NCBI RefSeq assembly: GCF_047675955.1
Contig: NC_132910.1
Span: 97,738,923 to 97,802,922 of the forward strand
DNA length: 64,000 nt
Direction: 5' to 3'
Source of the DNA: Chlorocebus sabaeus
Lineage: Eukaryota > Chordata > Mammalia > Primates > Cercopithecidae
A model generated the notes under the pieces. The model made no database searches, was not told the origin of the DNA, and saw only the letters and a list, made by a program, of their open reading frames with translations. A program made the translations under genes and the position numbers. Below are positions 33,161 to 45,741 of the stretch, piece after piece. How positions within the stretch are numbered: position 1 is the stretch's first letter; every line of letters starts with the position of its first letter.

Positions 33161-33475
33161 TTTTTCTTTTCTTTCTTTCTTTCTTTTTTCAGAGACAAGG
33201 TCTCACTGTATTGCTTAGGCTGGAGCCCAGTGGCACAGTCACAGCTCATTGCAACCTCAAACTCATGGGCACAGGCAATCCTCCTGCCTCAGCCTCCTGA
33301 GTAGTTGGGACTACAGGCATGCACCACCACCATACTTGGCTGGTCTTTTTGTTTGTTTGTAGAGATGAGGTCTCTCTCTGTTGCCCAGGCTGCTCTTAAA
33401 CTCCTGGCCTAGCAGTCCTCCCACCTCGGCCTCCCCAAATCCTAGGTATATAGAAGGGAGCCACCATGCCTGACC
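33161..33475 (-). mobile_element. AluJ, full length
   Basis: A TTTC-rich tail is followed by a strongly diverged antisense body ending CCACCATGCCTGACC. Words such as AACCTCAAACTCATGGGC fit the old J branch. Flanks AGCTTCCTC (33152-33160) and AGCTTTCTT (33476-33484) are a decayed target duplication. Confidence 0.9.
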
Positions 33476-33645
33476 AGCTTTCTTTCATTTTATTCCTTCA
33501 CTAAACATTCACAGAGTACCTACTACATGCCAGCCCCTATTATGTATAAAACATGATCCTTCATCTCCCACTGACCTGGCTTGCTATCATTGTTCCCCTC
33601 CTGTATCAAGACCTGCCTGGTAGTTTGTGACATAAACCTACACAC

Positions 33646-33945
33646 GGCCGGGCGCGGTGGCTCAAGCCTTTAATCCCAGCACTTTGGGAGGCCGAGACGG
33701 GCGGATCACGAGGTCAGGAGATCGAGACCATCCTGGCTAACACGGTGAAACCCCGTCTCTACTAAAAAAATACAAAAAACTAGCCGGGCGTGGTGGTGGC
33801 GCCTGTAGTCCCAGTTACTCGGGAGGCTGAGGCAGGAGAATGGCGTAAACTCGGGAGGCGGAGCTTGCAGTGAGCTGAGATCCGGCCACTGCACTCCAGC
33901 CTGGGCGACAGAGCCAGACTCCATCTCAAAAAAAAAAATAAATAA
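33646..33945 (+). mobile_element. AluYR-type Alu (Old World monkey lineage)
   Basis: GGCCGGGCGCGGTGGCTCAA opens the element. Variants marking the cercopithecoid AluYR group are GAGACGGGCGGATCACGAGG, AAAAACTAGCCGGGCG, ATGGCGTAAAC and GCTGAGATCCGGCCACTGCA. Divergence is very low. A perfect 14-bp target duplication ATAAACCTACACAC flanks it (33632-33645 and 33946-33959), with the A-rich tail ending in AAATAAATAA. It should be absent at the orthologous human site. Confidence 0.97.
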
Positions 33946-33959
33946 ATAAACCTACACAC

Positions 33960-34570
33960 AAAGCTGTGTATCACTTATATATACATACTTTTATTAAAAT
34001 CAGTAGTAAAATTAAAGCAAAATCCTGCTTGTACTTCAAGGCCCCTCTCAAATGCCATTTCTTTCGTAAGCTATATCTTTGCTCTTTCATAGTAGCTTTT
34101 TAAAATAAAATATTATGATATGAGAGTCTTGATATTAAATGGAAATTGATAAAACTTGTTCCTATATGATGGATTTAATATGAATATTTAAGTACCATTC
34201 TTCCACTGCAGAAGTGCTAAAAAATCTTCTCAAGCTTGCATGTCTCAATGTTGTAGAAGCAGTTTAATTTTTATTCCCAGTAAGTTTTCTTTTAAATCAA
34301 AGTTTTGGAAGTGAAAGTAGTAAGTCATTGAAGTTCTAGTCAGCACTTCGTAGCATTTGAAGAGGAGGGTGTAAAAGGCTGTGTGAAAAGGCTAGCATCC
34401 ATTGCTTTGCACCATGTTTCATTTTGGCAATAATTTTTTTAAAAATCAATTTAATAAGAATTTATTGAGTGCCACTATGAGCCAGACACTGTGTTAGATA
34501 CTGGAATTTAGAAGAAAACACTTCATGTTTTTTCCTCCAATGAGGTCAAGTAAATATTTTTAATACTTCA
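33960..34570. other. Single-copy sequence with L2/MIR-like scraps
   Basis: CAAGGCCCCTCTCAAATGCC near 34041 resembles the L2 'caaatgtcaccttctc' segment. TTATTGAGTGCCACTATGAG with CCAGACACTGTGTTAGATAC at 34462-34503 looks like an L2/MIR start. No gene is seen. Confidence 0.45.
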
Positions 34571-36146
34571 AAATGTTTTATCATAGAAATAGAGAAATCC
34601 TTTACACAGATAAACATTCTGATGATCAGGTAAATGTAGAGGTGATAATAAGTATAAGTAATGAGGCATTGCTTCATCCTAGTTCTATAGAAGAACCTTA
34701 AGGAGAGGAAACTAGGAATGCATGAATTATTAAGGATCTTAGCAATGACAGTGAATAGGAGTAAATAGACAAGAGTAAATGGAAATGACTTGCACAGTTA
34801 AGTGTTCTATATTTAAAGGGATGATTCCATATTTGAACAATATAGTGTGTCACTCTGAAAATATTTCTTAATGTGCCTAAACCTCTCTATTTTAGCATGT
34901 TACCAGGATTAGAGTTGTGAATGCATATGACACATATCCAGGAAGTTTTGGCCCCCTACTCTGGTTCAGGCACCAGATTTATGGTAAGTAACTTCTGCCA
35001 TCTTGGTCAGACTCAAGTCATTGAAATTTGTCTTTTGGATGCACAATCTCACAGTTTCAATGTAAAAAAAAACTACAAAAAATTGCCATTCTTTATAGGC
35101 AGATTATGTAAATGATACATGAGTCAAATTGTGTTCATCAAGTACTACAAGACAGGTGTTGGTGCCCTTTAAACTGTGTCTGTCTTGGGGTAATTTTCTC
35201 CTTACATAGCCATCCCTGTGGTTGTTTGCCTATCATAAACAGCCAGGGTAAGGCTGCTTTAATGGGGCTGGAGGCTTTAGTGTAGCAACAGTTGAGAACC
35301 ACTATGCTATAGATGTTGATTTCATAGATAGCCTATGCCATCCCAGTCATGCCCAAGTCCTTCTCTAATGCCCTTTCACTGCCTTGGACCTAAAGCCATG
35401 AGTATTCATGGTAAATGATTTCGGTTCCAGTAGGTCACTGCAGATTATATACATTTCATCAAGTTAAGTAGTGAGGAATCCTTGCAGTCTAAAAGGAGTG
35501 CTACCTGAGCTCACTGTGGAAAATCATCAGGGCCTGGTGAATCATTCAATCCTTTGGGACTATGGAATCCAAGGCTTTCCTTCTCCCTTAACATCAGGAA
35601 TCCCATGACATCCCATGCTATGTGGAAATTTGCAGACTACTTCAGACCCACAGAAAGAGGGAAATCTCCCTTGGCTGGTCTTTAAGAGGGCCTTGACATA
35701 GATGTACTTAAAGCACATGAACAAAAGCGAGATACCTAAGGTGAATTTGGTAGAGCAAATCCAAAAGAGAGACAACTCTACATTTACTACTGATGATGGA
35801 ACCTCTGAATAGCCTTGTTACGTGTCCTTGAATACATTGTGCTGCATATTACAGTCCTCACTGTTGCGACCTCCACTTCACTGGGCCACATGGGTTGTAT
35901 ACGATGGTGAACTAGGGTGTGTGGTTAACACATGCACTTACTGAGCTGGTCTTTTCAATGTCCAAAACTGTCTTATAACATTGCCTATTTTGCCATTGGC
36001 TGGCTCATCAGCTTCAGAAGTAAGCATTTCAAGAAAATGTTTAAACAGTTTATTATTTGTGTGAAATCTAACAAGGACTGCCGGTGACTGCCTGGTGTTG
36101 TTAACCAAAAAAGCCCAATATTCTCAGACAATGCCACCTGTAGTGT
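34571..36146. other. Unassigned sequence, no gene seen
   Basis: Around 35285-35312 the words CAACAGTTGAGAACCACTAT could be the end of a hAT element, but no other terminus is visible. Frames up to 71 codons show no domain. Confidence 0.4.
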
Positions 36147-36151
36147 CATCT

Positions 36152-36512
36152 TGTATTTGTCCATTCTCACACTGCTATAATGATACTACTTGAGACTGGG
36201 TAATTTACAAACAAAAGAGGTTTTCAGTTCTGCATGTCTGGGGAGGCCTCAGGAAACGTACAATCATTGCAGAAGGTAAAAGGGAAAGCAAGACACATCT
36301 TACATGATGACAGGAGAGAGAGGGCGCAGGGAAAACTGCTAGTTTTAAAACCATCAGCTCTCATGATAACTTCTTCACTGTCACAAGAACAGCATGGGGT
36401 AAACCACCCCCATCACCCCAGCACCTCCCATTAGGTCCCTCCCATATCATCCCACGTGGGGATTACAATTGGAAATGAGATTTGGGTGGGGACACAGAGC
36501 CAAACCATGTTA
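36152..36512 (-). mobile_element. Solo MST/THE1-type LTR
   Basis: Read on the minus strand: a TAACATGGTTTGGCTCTGTG start, then TCCCCACCCAAATCTCATTT, and an end at GTGAGAATGGACAAATACA. The 361-bp LTR has an exact 5-bp target duplication CATCT on both sides (36147-36151 and 36513-36517), as expected of ERVL-type integration. No internal region remains. Confidence 0.95.
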
Positions 36513-36517
36513 CATCT

Positions 36518-37764
36518 TTTTTGATTTCATAGATTCCCTGAAAAACAATCATAAAGTGGCTCCTAAACTTTAAGGCCTTAGGCATTTGTCAAAAAAACTT
36601 CATGTATGGGAAGAGGACAGTTTCTGCTGAATTTTTAAACACAGTTCATGGGACTTCCTATAGTCAGAATGAGTTTCATGCTGAGATATTTTTTTTTCTT
36701 GAATAAGTTTAGAGCTGGCATGGTAGATAATGAGAACACTTTAGCATGCACAACAACGCGGGAGTTAATATCTCTGACTGACATTATTTCCTACCGCGCT
36801 GAATATGGTAGAAATGAAAAATAATGTGTGCTACTTCTACGTAAGGTTTATCAGGGAAGGAAAGTATTATAGGGGAAAAAATCAGATTCCCACTGTAAAT
36901 TTTGTAAATTAATTTTATAATATATATTATTCTAATTTGGAATATTTGGGAAGGACTTAAGATGTTGTCTGTGATTCGGTGCATGAAGTCCAGTGAAGCC
37001 ATTTTCTGATCATTGTATACTACCTGCTTATTAAATCTCAGCTAAAGGTCACCTGACACTCTGTAGTCAATTCTCTTTGAGCATGAAGGCTTGAAAGAAG
37101 AACTTGTCACAAAACACAAGGTCCCTTTCTGTACTGCCTGGTCTCAGTGAGATGCTGTAAATAAAACATAGGTGAACTAAAACACAGGTAGACAGGTCTT
37201 TGGAGATGATCTGGAAGAAATACAGATAAACAAAGAATTGCTTCTGGGGAGCCTGGCAGGACACATCACCCCACCTTGTCCTAAGTATAACCCATAAGGA
37301 AGTTACTTGTAGTTACACAGTAGGTGCACGGAAGCAATCTCATAGAAGAGATCGTGTTTTGGGGACTTACCACATTGCTCTTCCTGCAACCCCTGAGATA
37401 AAATGTTTATACAAAACAAAACAAAAACATGTATAAACAACTTATAGCATACATGGTGTGCAGTCAAGGCAAATGTTAACCAGGACTTTATTTTGCTTCA
37501 GGTAGTAGAAAAAACATATGATTTCAAGGTTCCTGGTCCTTGGAAACTCTAGGTTCTGATTAATGTGTGCTCATATCCATGATAAAAAGTCTCATTTAAG
37601 TCTAGAATTCTCTAACTCCTCATAGTTCCCAATGTTCTTTTCTAAGCATTCTCTAGTCTGAAAATGTTAAATCTTACAAGAAAAAAATAGTCTCTCCAGT
37701 TTCCCTCAAGTTCTTTTTTGAAAATGATCCATTAATTGGTACTTTCTTATTCATGAGAGTGCTG
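36518..37764. other. Unassigned sequence, no gene seen
   Basis: This is AT-rich, with no recognised repeat or exon structure. Confidence 0.45.
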
Positions 37765-37915
37765 CAATCTTAAAGCCATGTGATCCTGTGCACCTCCTTG
37801 TCTGTTACAATGGGTATACTTGCTTCTCAGAGTCGTTGTGAGAATTAAATAAGTTAATGTATGCAAAGCCCTTAGATAATATCTGGAACAGAGCGAGTAA
37901 TCAATAAGTGTTAGG
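37765..37915 (-). mobile_element. MIR SINE
   Basis: CACCTCCTTGTCTGTTACAA, GTCGTTGTGAGAATTAAATA, AGTTAATGTATGCAAAGCCC and CGAGTAATCAATAAGTGTTA give a good antisense MIR. Confidence 0.85.
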
Positions 37916-38499
37916 ACAAACCAGGACAAGATAAAGACTATTCAACAATTGTATCGAAGGTCCCCAATACATCTAGATTCCCAGTGAAACCCATTAGAAT
38001 TTGTCTTGCTGTTTTCTAAATAGAAAGGCAGGAATGGTAAAGTATGTTTCTCTACAATCTCTTGCTTAATTTCCTTTAGATCTATCTTGATAGCCACCAC
38101 AGTTTATTGGTCAAAGCTTCTTTTCATGGCAGGCCACTTTGTACTAAACAAAAGTGAGGGGTACAAACTTTTTTTTTTTCATCTATGAGTTGTTGGCTTT
38201 TTGTGTTCATTATTTGTCAATGAGCAAGGTGAAATAAAGGTCACAATACCTAGAGTCATCTCATGACCTGAGAAAACTACATTGACCTTGACCTTTTACC
38301 CCAGTAAAAACCAACTGTGGAGTGAACATAAGTGTGGCAAGTCCCCTCCAGGAAGTGGCCCTCCCTGGGTCTTCATGACACCAGAATTGATCATATCAAC
38401 ATAGACAAACCTCCTCCCATCCTCAGGTTCCCTCTAAGACAGGGAGTGAGAGATTTCTCTCATATTATTTTCCACTGATTGTTTCAGAAGCGATTGGGA
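37916..38499. other. Unassigned sequence, no gene seen
   Basis: No repeat or gene is recognised. Confidence 0.4.
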
Positions 38500-38798
38500 G
38501 GCCAGGCACAGTGGCTCACGCCTGTAATCCCAACACTTTGGGAAGCGCACGAGAGTGAATCAGTAGTTCGAGATCGGCCTGGCAAACATAGCCAAACCCT
38601 GTCTCTGCTAAAAACACAAAAACATTAGTTGGGTGTGGTGGCACACACCTGTGATCCCAGCTACTCCGGAGGCTGAGGCAGGAGAATCACTTGAGCCCGG
38701 GAGGTGGAGGTTACAGCAAGCCGAGATTGTGCCACTGCACTCCAGCCTAGGCGACAGAGCAAGACTCCATCTCAAAAACAAAAACAAAAACAAAAACA
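38500..38798 (+). mobile_element. Alu, full length, diverged
   Basis: The body runs from GGCCAGGCACAGTGGCTCAC to a (CAAAAA)n-type tail. The left arm is damaged around GGGAAGCGCACGAGAGTGAA. No clear target duplication. Confidence 0.93.
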
Positions 38799-39660
38799 GT
38801 GGTTTGGTGAACACTTACCTAGAATTGCAAATTGGGAGTTGATGTAGAGCTGTGAGTTCCTTGGGGCTCAGGTTCACTGAGTAGGCTTGTTCTGAATTTG
38901 AATAACGTGGAAATGTCACTCCTGTAAATTCAGGTGGCTTGCTCACTGGCTGGACCTGCCCCTATGTGAGAGAGGAGTCAGCAATACCTATTAAGGATCT
39001 CATTTTCATGGAAGATTTTTGTTTGCTTGCTTAGTGGAGTTCTGTAATTCATTTCCAAAAGCTCCCAAATAGTTTAAATTTTTATAAGTTTTGCATGCAC
39101 CGATAACATCCCTTGAATTGCTAAGTAAGGCAGGCAGGGAGGGCTGAAGGGAAGTTTTCTTGTGAAGACAGTGTCTGTGACTGGATTAACATTTTCCCGC
39201 TCAAATTGAATGTACTCTTAGCTCTCAGAAGGTCCCAATTAGGCCTGACACAATGCCATCATAGTGCCCATGCTCTCTGTAATAACCACATTAAGCTCAG
39301 TGGGTGCTGAGTGAGTTTTAAAGTAGGTTTTTCAACGGGTATGGGTGGACAGGTTCCCATCTCACCACCTCATTCCTTCCCCCAGCCCACTGCATTACAT
39401 TTCCTATTACAACACCCTACTTAGGAATAGGCTAACTCCAGACACAGCTGTTGCTTATTTGTCAACCACTGAATAAGCCTGATCACAGAAGACCATCCTG
39501 ATGGGATGAGAAGAATCACAGTGAACATCATAGACTTTGTGAAACAAGTCAGAAGTTATGAGAAAAAGACTACCGGAAATTTCGCATTTTAAGTGCATCC
39601 AAGTATAATTCAAATAGTTCATATCTGATGAGAGTTCCAAATATAAGGCTGTAAAGAAAA
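38799..39660. other. Unassigned sequence, no gene seen
   Basis: No gene or recognised repeat between two Alus. Confidence 0.4.
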
Positions 39661-39664
39661 TATC

Positions 39665-39977
39665 TTTTATTTTTTATTATATGTTTATTTATTTTGAAAC
39701 GGAGTTTCACACTTTCAGGCAGGGTGGAGTGAGGTGGCACGATCTCGGCTCACTGCAACCTCCGCCTCCTGGGTTCAAGCGATTCTCCTGCCTCAGCCTC
39801 CTGAGTAGCTGGGATTACAGGCACCCACCAATACGAGCAGCTAGTTTTAGTATTTTTAGTAGAAACAGGGTTTCATTATGTTGGCCAGGCTGGTCTCAAA
39901 CTCCTGACCTCAGGTGATCCACCTGCCTGGGCCTTCCAAAGTGCTGGGATTACAGGCATGAGCCACTGCACCCGGCC
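39665..39977 (-). mobile_element. Alu, full length
   Basis: The AT-rich tail is followed by TTTGAAACGGAGTTTCACAC and the antisense body to CTGCACCCGGCC. ATTTTTAGTAGAAACAGGGT and CTCAGGTGATCCACCTGCCT fit AluS. Target duplication not clean. Confidence 0.94.
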
Positions 39978-40199
39978 AAAAACAAAATAATACTATTCAT
40001 GAAGACATCGTGTTGCCACCTGGTAGTAGAAATATTCTTGCTCCACTGATATCCCCCTTCTGGAAATTTGTTATTTTGGCATTTGGGATGTGCACAGAAA
40101 TGCATATAAACCCACAGAACAATCCAGTTTCTAAGATTCTCCACCATGGATCCTTCACACACCAAGATATCATTTCTTTTAGTTTTACAATCCTCTACT

Positions 40200-40985
40200 G
40201 AACTCTTATTATATGGCAGCCTGTTCTGGTTCCTGGGGATACAGCTCTCTCTCATTCTCTCTCTCTCTATACTTAATTACTTTATTTATTTATGTATTTA
40301 TTTTACTAAATTAAGGGAATACATCACTGAATAAGCTCTCATGATGCTTCCCTTTTAATGTAGGAGAGACAATTTAAAAAGTAAACAAGAAAAGAGCAGG
40401 TGGTGATAAATGCAGAATAATGACAATAATCAGTGTGATGTCTTAGAGAGCCTCTAGGGGCCATTTTTGGCAGGGTGGTCAGAGAAGTCTTCTCCAAAGA
40501 GGGGATGTCAGCCGAGGCTTTCATGATAAGAAGGGGAATGCTTTGTGAGCACCTGGGCTTACCAGATAAAAAGGGCAGCTAGTGCAAAAGCCCTGCAGTA
40601 GGAACAAGCTTTGGCAAATACAAGGAATTGGAAGAAGGTAAATGTACCAGAAGTACAGTCATTAAGGTGGACAGTAAGGAATGGAATGTGAGACAGTCAG
40701 ATGAGTGCTAAGGAGGCAGGGCCTTTATAGGCCAGGCGAAGAGGTCAGATTGTACTTTAAGTGTTATAGGAAGCCATTGGAGGGTTTTAGGTGAGGGAGT
40801 GACATGACTCACATTTTGAAATAATTACTTTGGCCTCTCTTTGGAGAACAGAATGTAAGGGGTAGGTGTGGAAGCAGGAAGGCCAAGTAGGAGGCAAGTA
40901 CAGTAGTTTACATGAGACACGATAAAATGTGGACTGTGTTTGTAGCAGTGGAGATAGAAAAATGTAAAAGAAAAAAGAATCAACA
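40200..40985 (+). mobile_element. L2 LINE fragment (~790 bp)
   Basis: The landmarks of the L2 3' half occur in order: GTTCCTGGGGATACAGCTCT, CAGGTGGTGATAAATGCAGA, AGGGTGGTCAGAGAAGTCTT, CTAGTGCAAAAGCCCTGCAG, GGCCTTTATAGGCCAGGC, GGAAGCCATTGGAGGGTTTT and GAGTGACATGACTCACATTT, then GTTTGTAGCAGTGGAGATAG. It is an unusually long, well-kept copy of this ancient LINE. No open reading frame remains. (TC)n and (TTTA)n runs have grown inside it at 40247-40305. Confidence 0.92.
40247..40305. repeat. (TC)n and (TTTA)n simple repeats
   Basis: Short CTCTCTCTCTCT and TTTATTTATTTA-type runs interrupt the L2 where its consensus has a TAAATAAATA-rich stretch. Confidence 0.8.
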
Positions 40986-43494
40986 CATTTTTGAGGCAAT
41001 ATTAATATTCTACCTTATAATCTACTGACTCTTTGCTCTGTCAAATCTCACACATACGGCATGCATTCACTTATGCTGTCAATTAACAATAGCTGATTGT
41101 ACACTTACTATGTGCCAGATGTAGAGCCAGGTCATGGTATCACACCAAAGGATAAAAGTCAGCTCAGTCTCCAACAAATAATTTTGCTTAGTCATCAACA
41201 CGAGACCACCTCATCTTAAGTAACCAGTTCTGAATAAGATATTATTTTATATCAAAGTTTCACCAAGAAGACATTTAAAAAATGGAAGAATAAAACTGAA
41301 AGCCAGAAGAATTCTGTTACTTTTTCTGCTTATAATATTCAATAATTCCACATAATTCTATTAGCTGTTTTCATGTCATTAATATCCTCTCATCCATCTT
41401 CACGGTCAATTGGAAGATCAACTAGAAGAGCTTCTTCAAATGCCTGCTAGAAGAATTGTTTCTATTTTCGGTTTTCTTGACCTGCTATGCTGGGGAGATT
41501 GAATGAGATATTCAAGTACCTTCCTTTTTAGACTGGAATCTTTCATATATGGTACTATCACACACAGTAGTGCCTCATTTTTTTAGGTGACTCTTTTCAG
41601 CACCTAACCTTGGTTCTTGTAAGTAAGTTGAGAAGCTAATCCTTCAGTCCTAAACTGAATTTGTAAATTGTCAATGAGAAGTACAGTGTTCCTCAAACAA
41701 AAACAGACAATACCAGGCTTAGGATTTTTTATAAAAAACTCCAAGTCAGGTATAACCAACAACCTTTCCAGATATGTAGAAAAACTATCTAAAATGTCTT
41801 TATAAACTCTTTGAAGAATTAGCAATGACCATTTCCTTTCCATTTTATAAGCTAAACATTTTCACTTTCTATAACTTTCTTTCTTTTAATGTGTTTTACA
41901 AGAGCCCTTTCTATTATTTTCCGCTTTCATCATCTGTAATATGATGCTTTCTTGACTCACAATGATCCAACTTCCTGTGGTTAATATGGACAAAATTCTG
42001 GAAATTGTGCATGTTATTGACTTGCAGCACTCTGTGAAGAGAGCAAAGCAACTGTACCACCCGGCCAAGGTGCAACTCCCCTGTCCTCTGCCCTGACACT
42101 TTAGGGCAGCCCTAGCCAGGACAGGCCCCAGCCCAAGAGCCCTCGGTAGTTACCCGAGGCTTTTCCGGGAATCCATTGGATAAATGTGTACCATTGGTTT
42201 TTCTCTGGCCTCTCTATATAATTGATAAACATAGTAGAGTTATTTCCAATTCACCGTTTACAGAAAAATAATTGGAATATTTTAGGCTGTGTGATCTAAA
42301 GGCATATTACTGACAATTGATTAAATGCTATATATGTGTCTTGTTCTATTACAAAATTAGACAGTAGGTTCTTAGTTAGAAAAGTAGTCCCCTGTGACTT
42401 TGAGTCTCAAAGGTATTATTCAACTGGTGGAGCAACTGAAAATCATAACATAAAATATGATGAAATATTCAGATATCAAATTTAAATTAATTTACTACTG
42501 ATTGAGATCCTATTTTATTATTTTGTACATAATGAGGATAGAGAAGGCTTAAGAAAAAATGGGGGTTAAGTTTTAGTGGAGAGAATTTCAGTAATTAATT
42601 TAATTTTCTTCCTAAAAATTTGGAAAAGACTATTGTCATTAAGTTTTAATGGGGAAGTCGTGACGCTCCATGGTCTGGAATGGGAACAGAGATTGTAATT
42701 CATGATCCTGTTACAACATTGTTTATATGCAGAAATCAATTTAATTCACATCGTTTACATTCAGGTGCTGTTAAGTTGCCATAATGCTGAGAATTGCCTG
42801 TAGTAAAATGTCTGTAGCATGGGAGAGCCACATTTAAGGAAAGAAATCAGTTTTACTACATACATCATGCTCTCTCCTAATGAATTTCAAACACATTGAG
42901 GAATTGGACTAGATGTCCTCAGTAGTCCCCTTTTGCCCTGAAATTTTGTGATTTCGTATTAAATGTCTTTGGTCACCAGATAACCTTGTATATTGAAAAC
43001 TGTTGCACATTTTGATAAGCCCAGGGTGCAAGGGCTATTTCTATAAGCAGCCTGAGAGAATTGGTGTTGAATTCTTTGGAAAAGTAAGTCTCTAGGAAAT
43101 CTCTTAACGTCTAGAAATAAAAGCAGATTAGCGAGTTGTGAGCAGCAGAAATTTACACACCAGAATGATAAGAAAACATTGCAGAAAAGGTCTTTTTAAT
43201 CTTCTGATAATTGCAAAACAAGCAGGTCACTAGTTGAGATAGAAACATCTTTTTCAAAGCTTCCTTTTCCAGCCAGGAAAATGTAGAAACATGTCAGGGA
43301 TAAAATATATTTGCAGAATATTTACTATGGAAATTTGTAGACTTTAAAATTGAGATTTTAAAATGCAACTGTAATAACAGGCACTTTATAATCATTCAAA
43401 TGAATTATGAACATGTTTCTAAGCAGAGGCCCTGCCAGGCCTGATTTTTATGGGTACTAGGACCCTCAATTATTGTAGCAGAAAAAACTTGAGC
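40986..43494. other. Mostly unassigned sequence
   Basis: 41095-41150 (TACACTTACTATGTGCCAGA) is an L2/MIR-like scrap. A short GC-richer patch at 42055-42175 has no exon structure that I can see. Frames up to 79 codons lack domains. Confidence 0.45.
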
Positions 43495-43680
43495 ACTAGT
43501 GTCTGAAAGACTTGCTTTTGGATTTGGGCATTTTGCTACTTAACTAGCTAGGCAAGTTACTAGCTTAGGCATGTTAACGTAAGTTTTCTATAACTTTACT
43601 GACTATAATAATATAATAGCTACCACATAGTTGAGGATGAAAGAAATAATATGTGAGAAAATACTTAACACTATGCTCAA
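43495..43680 (-). mobile_element. MIR SINE
   Basis: GACTTGCTTTTGGATTTGGG, CTAGGCAAGTTACTAGC and AATAATATAATAGCTACCAC with GATGAAAGAAATAATATGTG follow an antisense MIR. Confidence 0.75.
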
Positions 43681-43996
43681 GTTTCCCTTCTCCTTCCTCT
43701 CATCTGCCATCACTGCTTCTCACCAATGGCCACACTCAGGGGAAAACACAGGCACTAGTGCCCTTCAAAAGAATTTGTACTCTTACCATCCTGTTATATT
43801 TTTTGTTGACTCCTCTAATGTACAGCAAGTGAGTACCATATCAAATAAAAGAAAATTAAGTTAGTAAAATCCTGAATTAATGTTATGCTTCATGTGCTTT
43901 TCCCCCATTTGTCAAGCTCTTTCAAGATGCGGTCATACTGGAACACTCGCTTATCTCCCTTCCAAGGAATTCAGCACTCTTTTACATTTATTTAAA

Positions 43997-44308
43997 GGGT
44001 CAGGTGTGGTGGCTCACATCTGTAATCCCTGCACTTTGGGAGGCTGAGGTGGGTGGATCACTTGAGCTCAGTAGTTTAAGACCAGCCTGGCAAACATGGC
44101 AAAAGCCCATCTCTACTAAAAACTACAAAAATTAGCTGGGTGTGGTGGCGCATGCCTCTAATCTCAGCTACTTGGAAGGCTGAGGTGGAAGAATCACTTG
44201 AGCCCGGGAGGCTGAGGCTGCAGTGAACCGAGACTGTGTCACTGCACTCCAGCATGGGCAACACGGCAAACCCCTGTCTCAAAAAAAAAAAGAATAAAAT
44301 AAAAAATA
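43997..44308 (+). mobile_element. AluJ, full length
   Basis: GGTCAGGTGTGGTGGCTCAC opens the element. The second arm has GAGGCTGAGGCTGCAGTGAA and ATCACTTGAGCCCGGGAGGC, which place it in the old J group. The A-rich tail ends in AATAAAATAAAAAATAA. Confidence 0.94.
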
Positions 44309-44809
44309 ACACTTGCATAACAGTCCTAAGAGATGCGCTGATGGGCAAAAGGGCTAGTTGTATGAAGCAATGCTGGAGGAGCTGCAGCGTTGGCTTCCTG
44401 TACCCACAGCCTGTCTCTATCACATTCGTGCCCACACTTTGTATGGCACCCTTTCCCTCCTTCACGGCTCTGCCTTTCAAACAAAACTTTATAATAGCAC
44501 TGCCTTTTTCCTGAGGTACATGGCAGAATAAAAGCTTTGTCTCTATTACAGTATCTTTAGATATCCCGAAGCTGGCCATGTTGAGGTGAGGGAGAAAGAG
44601 CAGAACTGAGGGGAGCAGGATCAGCATGTGCCTCTTGCTGCAGCTGCCAGCTTCTCTCCATACGGCTTTTTCCTGCTGTGAAATGGTGCCTTGGCATGTG
44701 GCTGTGTTCATCCCCATCTGTGCTCTTCAGAGGCTCATCATTCTCAACCATCCTCTCTGGCTGACAAGTCCTGCCATCTATAATTTTCAACGATCCTTTA
44801 AAAGAAGAC
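44309..44809. other. Unassigned sequence between two AluJ copies
   Basis: This GC-richer stretch includes a long minus-strand open frame that starts here and runs into the AluJ (44076-44717). The frame is not conserved-looking, and no domain is recognised. Confidence 0.4.
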
Positions 44810-44985
44810 TGGACAACATAGCAAGACCCTGCCTCTACCAGCTGCCTGTAGTCCTAGCTACTCAGGAGGCTGAAATGGGAAGATCTCTTAAGCCCAGGAG
44901 TTCGAGGCTGCAGGGAGCCATGATCACACTGCTGCACTCCTGCCTTAAGAGCACAGCAAGACCCTGTCTCTAAAAAAATAAAGCA
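44810..44985 (+). mobile_element. AluJ fragment, internally deleted
   Basis: CTGGACAACATAGCAAGACC joins directly to CAGCTGCCTGTAGTCCTAGC, so the linker and the beginning of the right arm are missing. The rest runs to a short A-tail (TAAAAAAATAAAG). Confidence 0.9.
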
Positions 44986-45696
44986 AAAGGGATCCTGTGC
45001 TAGAGAGTTTGAAATTTGGTTATTAGGAAAATAAAAACTTCTGATTTCAAGTGCATACTTGATTTTCTTCAAAATGTAATTTTGATTTGATAAACTTACT
45101 ATGTAATGCTTCACTTATATTGCTTTGTTTTCACACAGAAAATAGGATAGATTGTATGTAACATAATATATATTCACACAGAGAGAGTGAAAGAGAGTGC
45201 ACATACCTTACCTTTGTCCCCTCACGCACACATAAAAGTGAGTATTTGTAATCTGAGCTAGCACGGGATTTAATGAGTATGAGCAGACCACTACCTGACG
45301 CATGCCATTTTCTTTGTAATGTCAATCATTTTTGCCTTTATTTAAAAAGTTAGGTTAATGTTTGAGATTAATGAGCACTTGAAATGTTTCACTTAAAACC
45401 AATAGACTGTGGAAGTAGATGAATTAAATAATACTATGTAACCTATTCAGGTTTCTGAATGATTTATGATTGATACATAAATACTATCAGAACATTTGCA
45501 TTTAAATCTAGAAGTGTTATTCCTATGATTAATGCATTGAAACAAATGTTTTGGTGGCCATAGTTCATTTTAATATTTTAATTACATATATAAAATATGA
45601 ATAAGGAAAGGAAATTATTTTAAGTGTACTCAGGAAAAACAATCATCAAAAAAGATGGCATATACAATATTATTTTGAAGTTCCTCAAAGGCAGAT

Positions 45697-45741
45697 GTTA
45701 TTATTATTATCATATTGACATTATCATTATTATTATAATGA
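45697..45741. repeat. (ATT)n simple repeat
   Basis: Two short TTA/ATT runs (TTATTATTATTATC and TTATCATTATTATTAT) flank a CATATTGACA spacer. Confidence 0.85.

Noticed and set aside
44076..44717. 213-codon minus-strand open frame, the longest in the window
   Set aside because: Its C-terminal third is antisense AluJ (43997-44308) and the rest has no recognisable domain. Antisense Alu commonly gives open frames.
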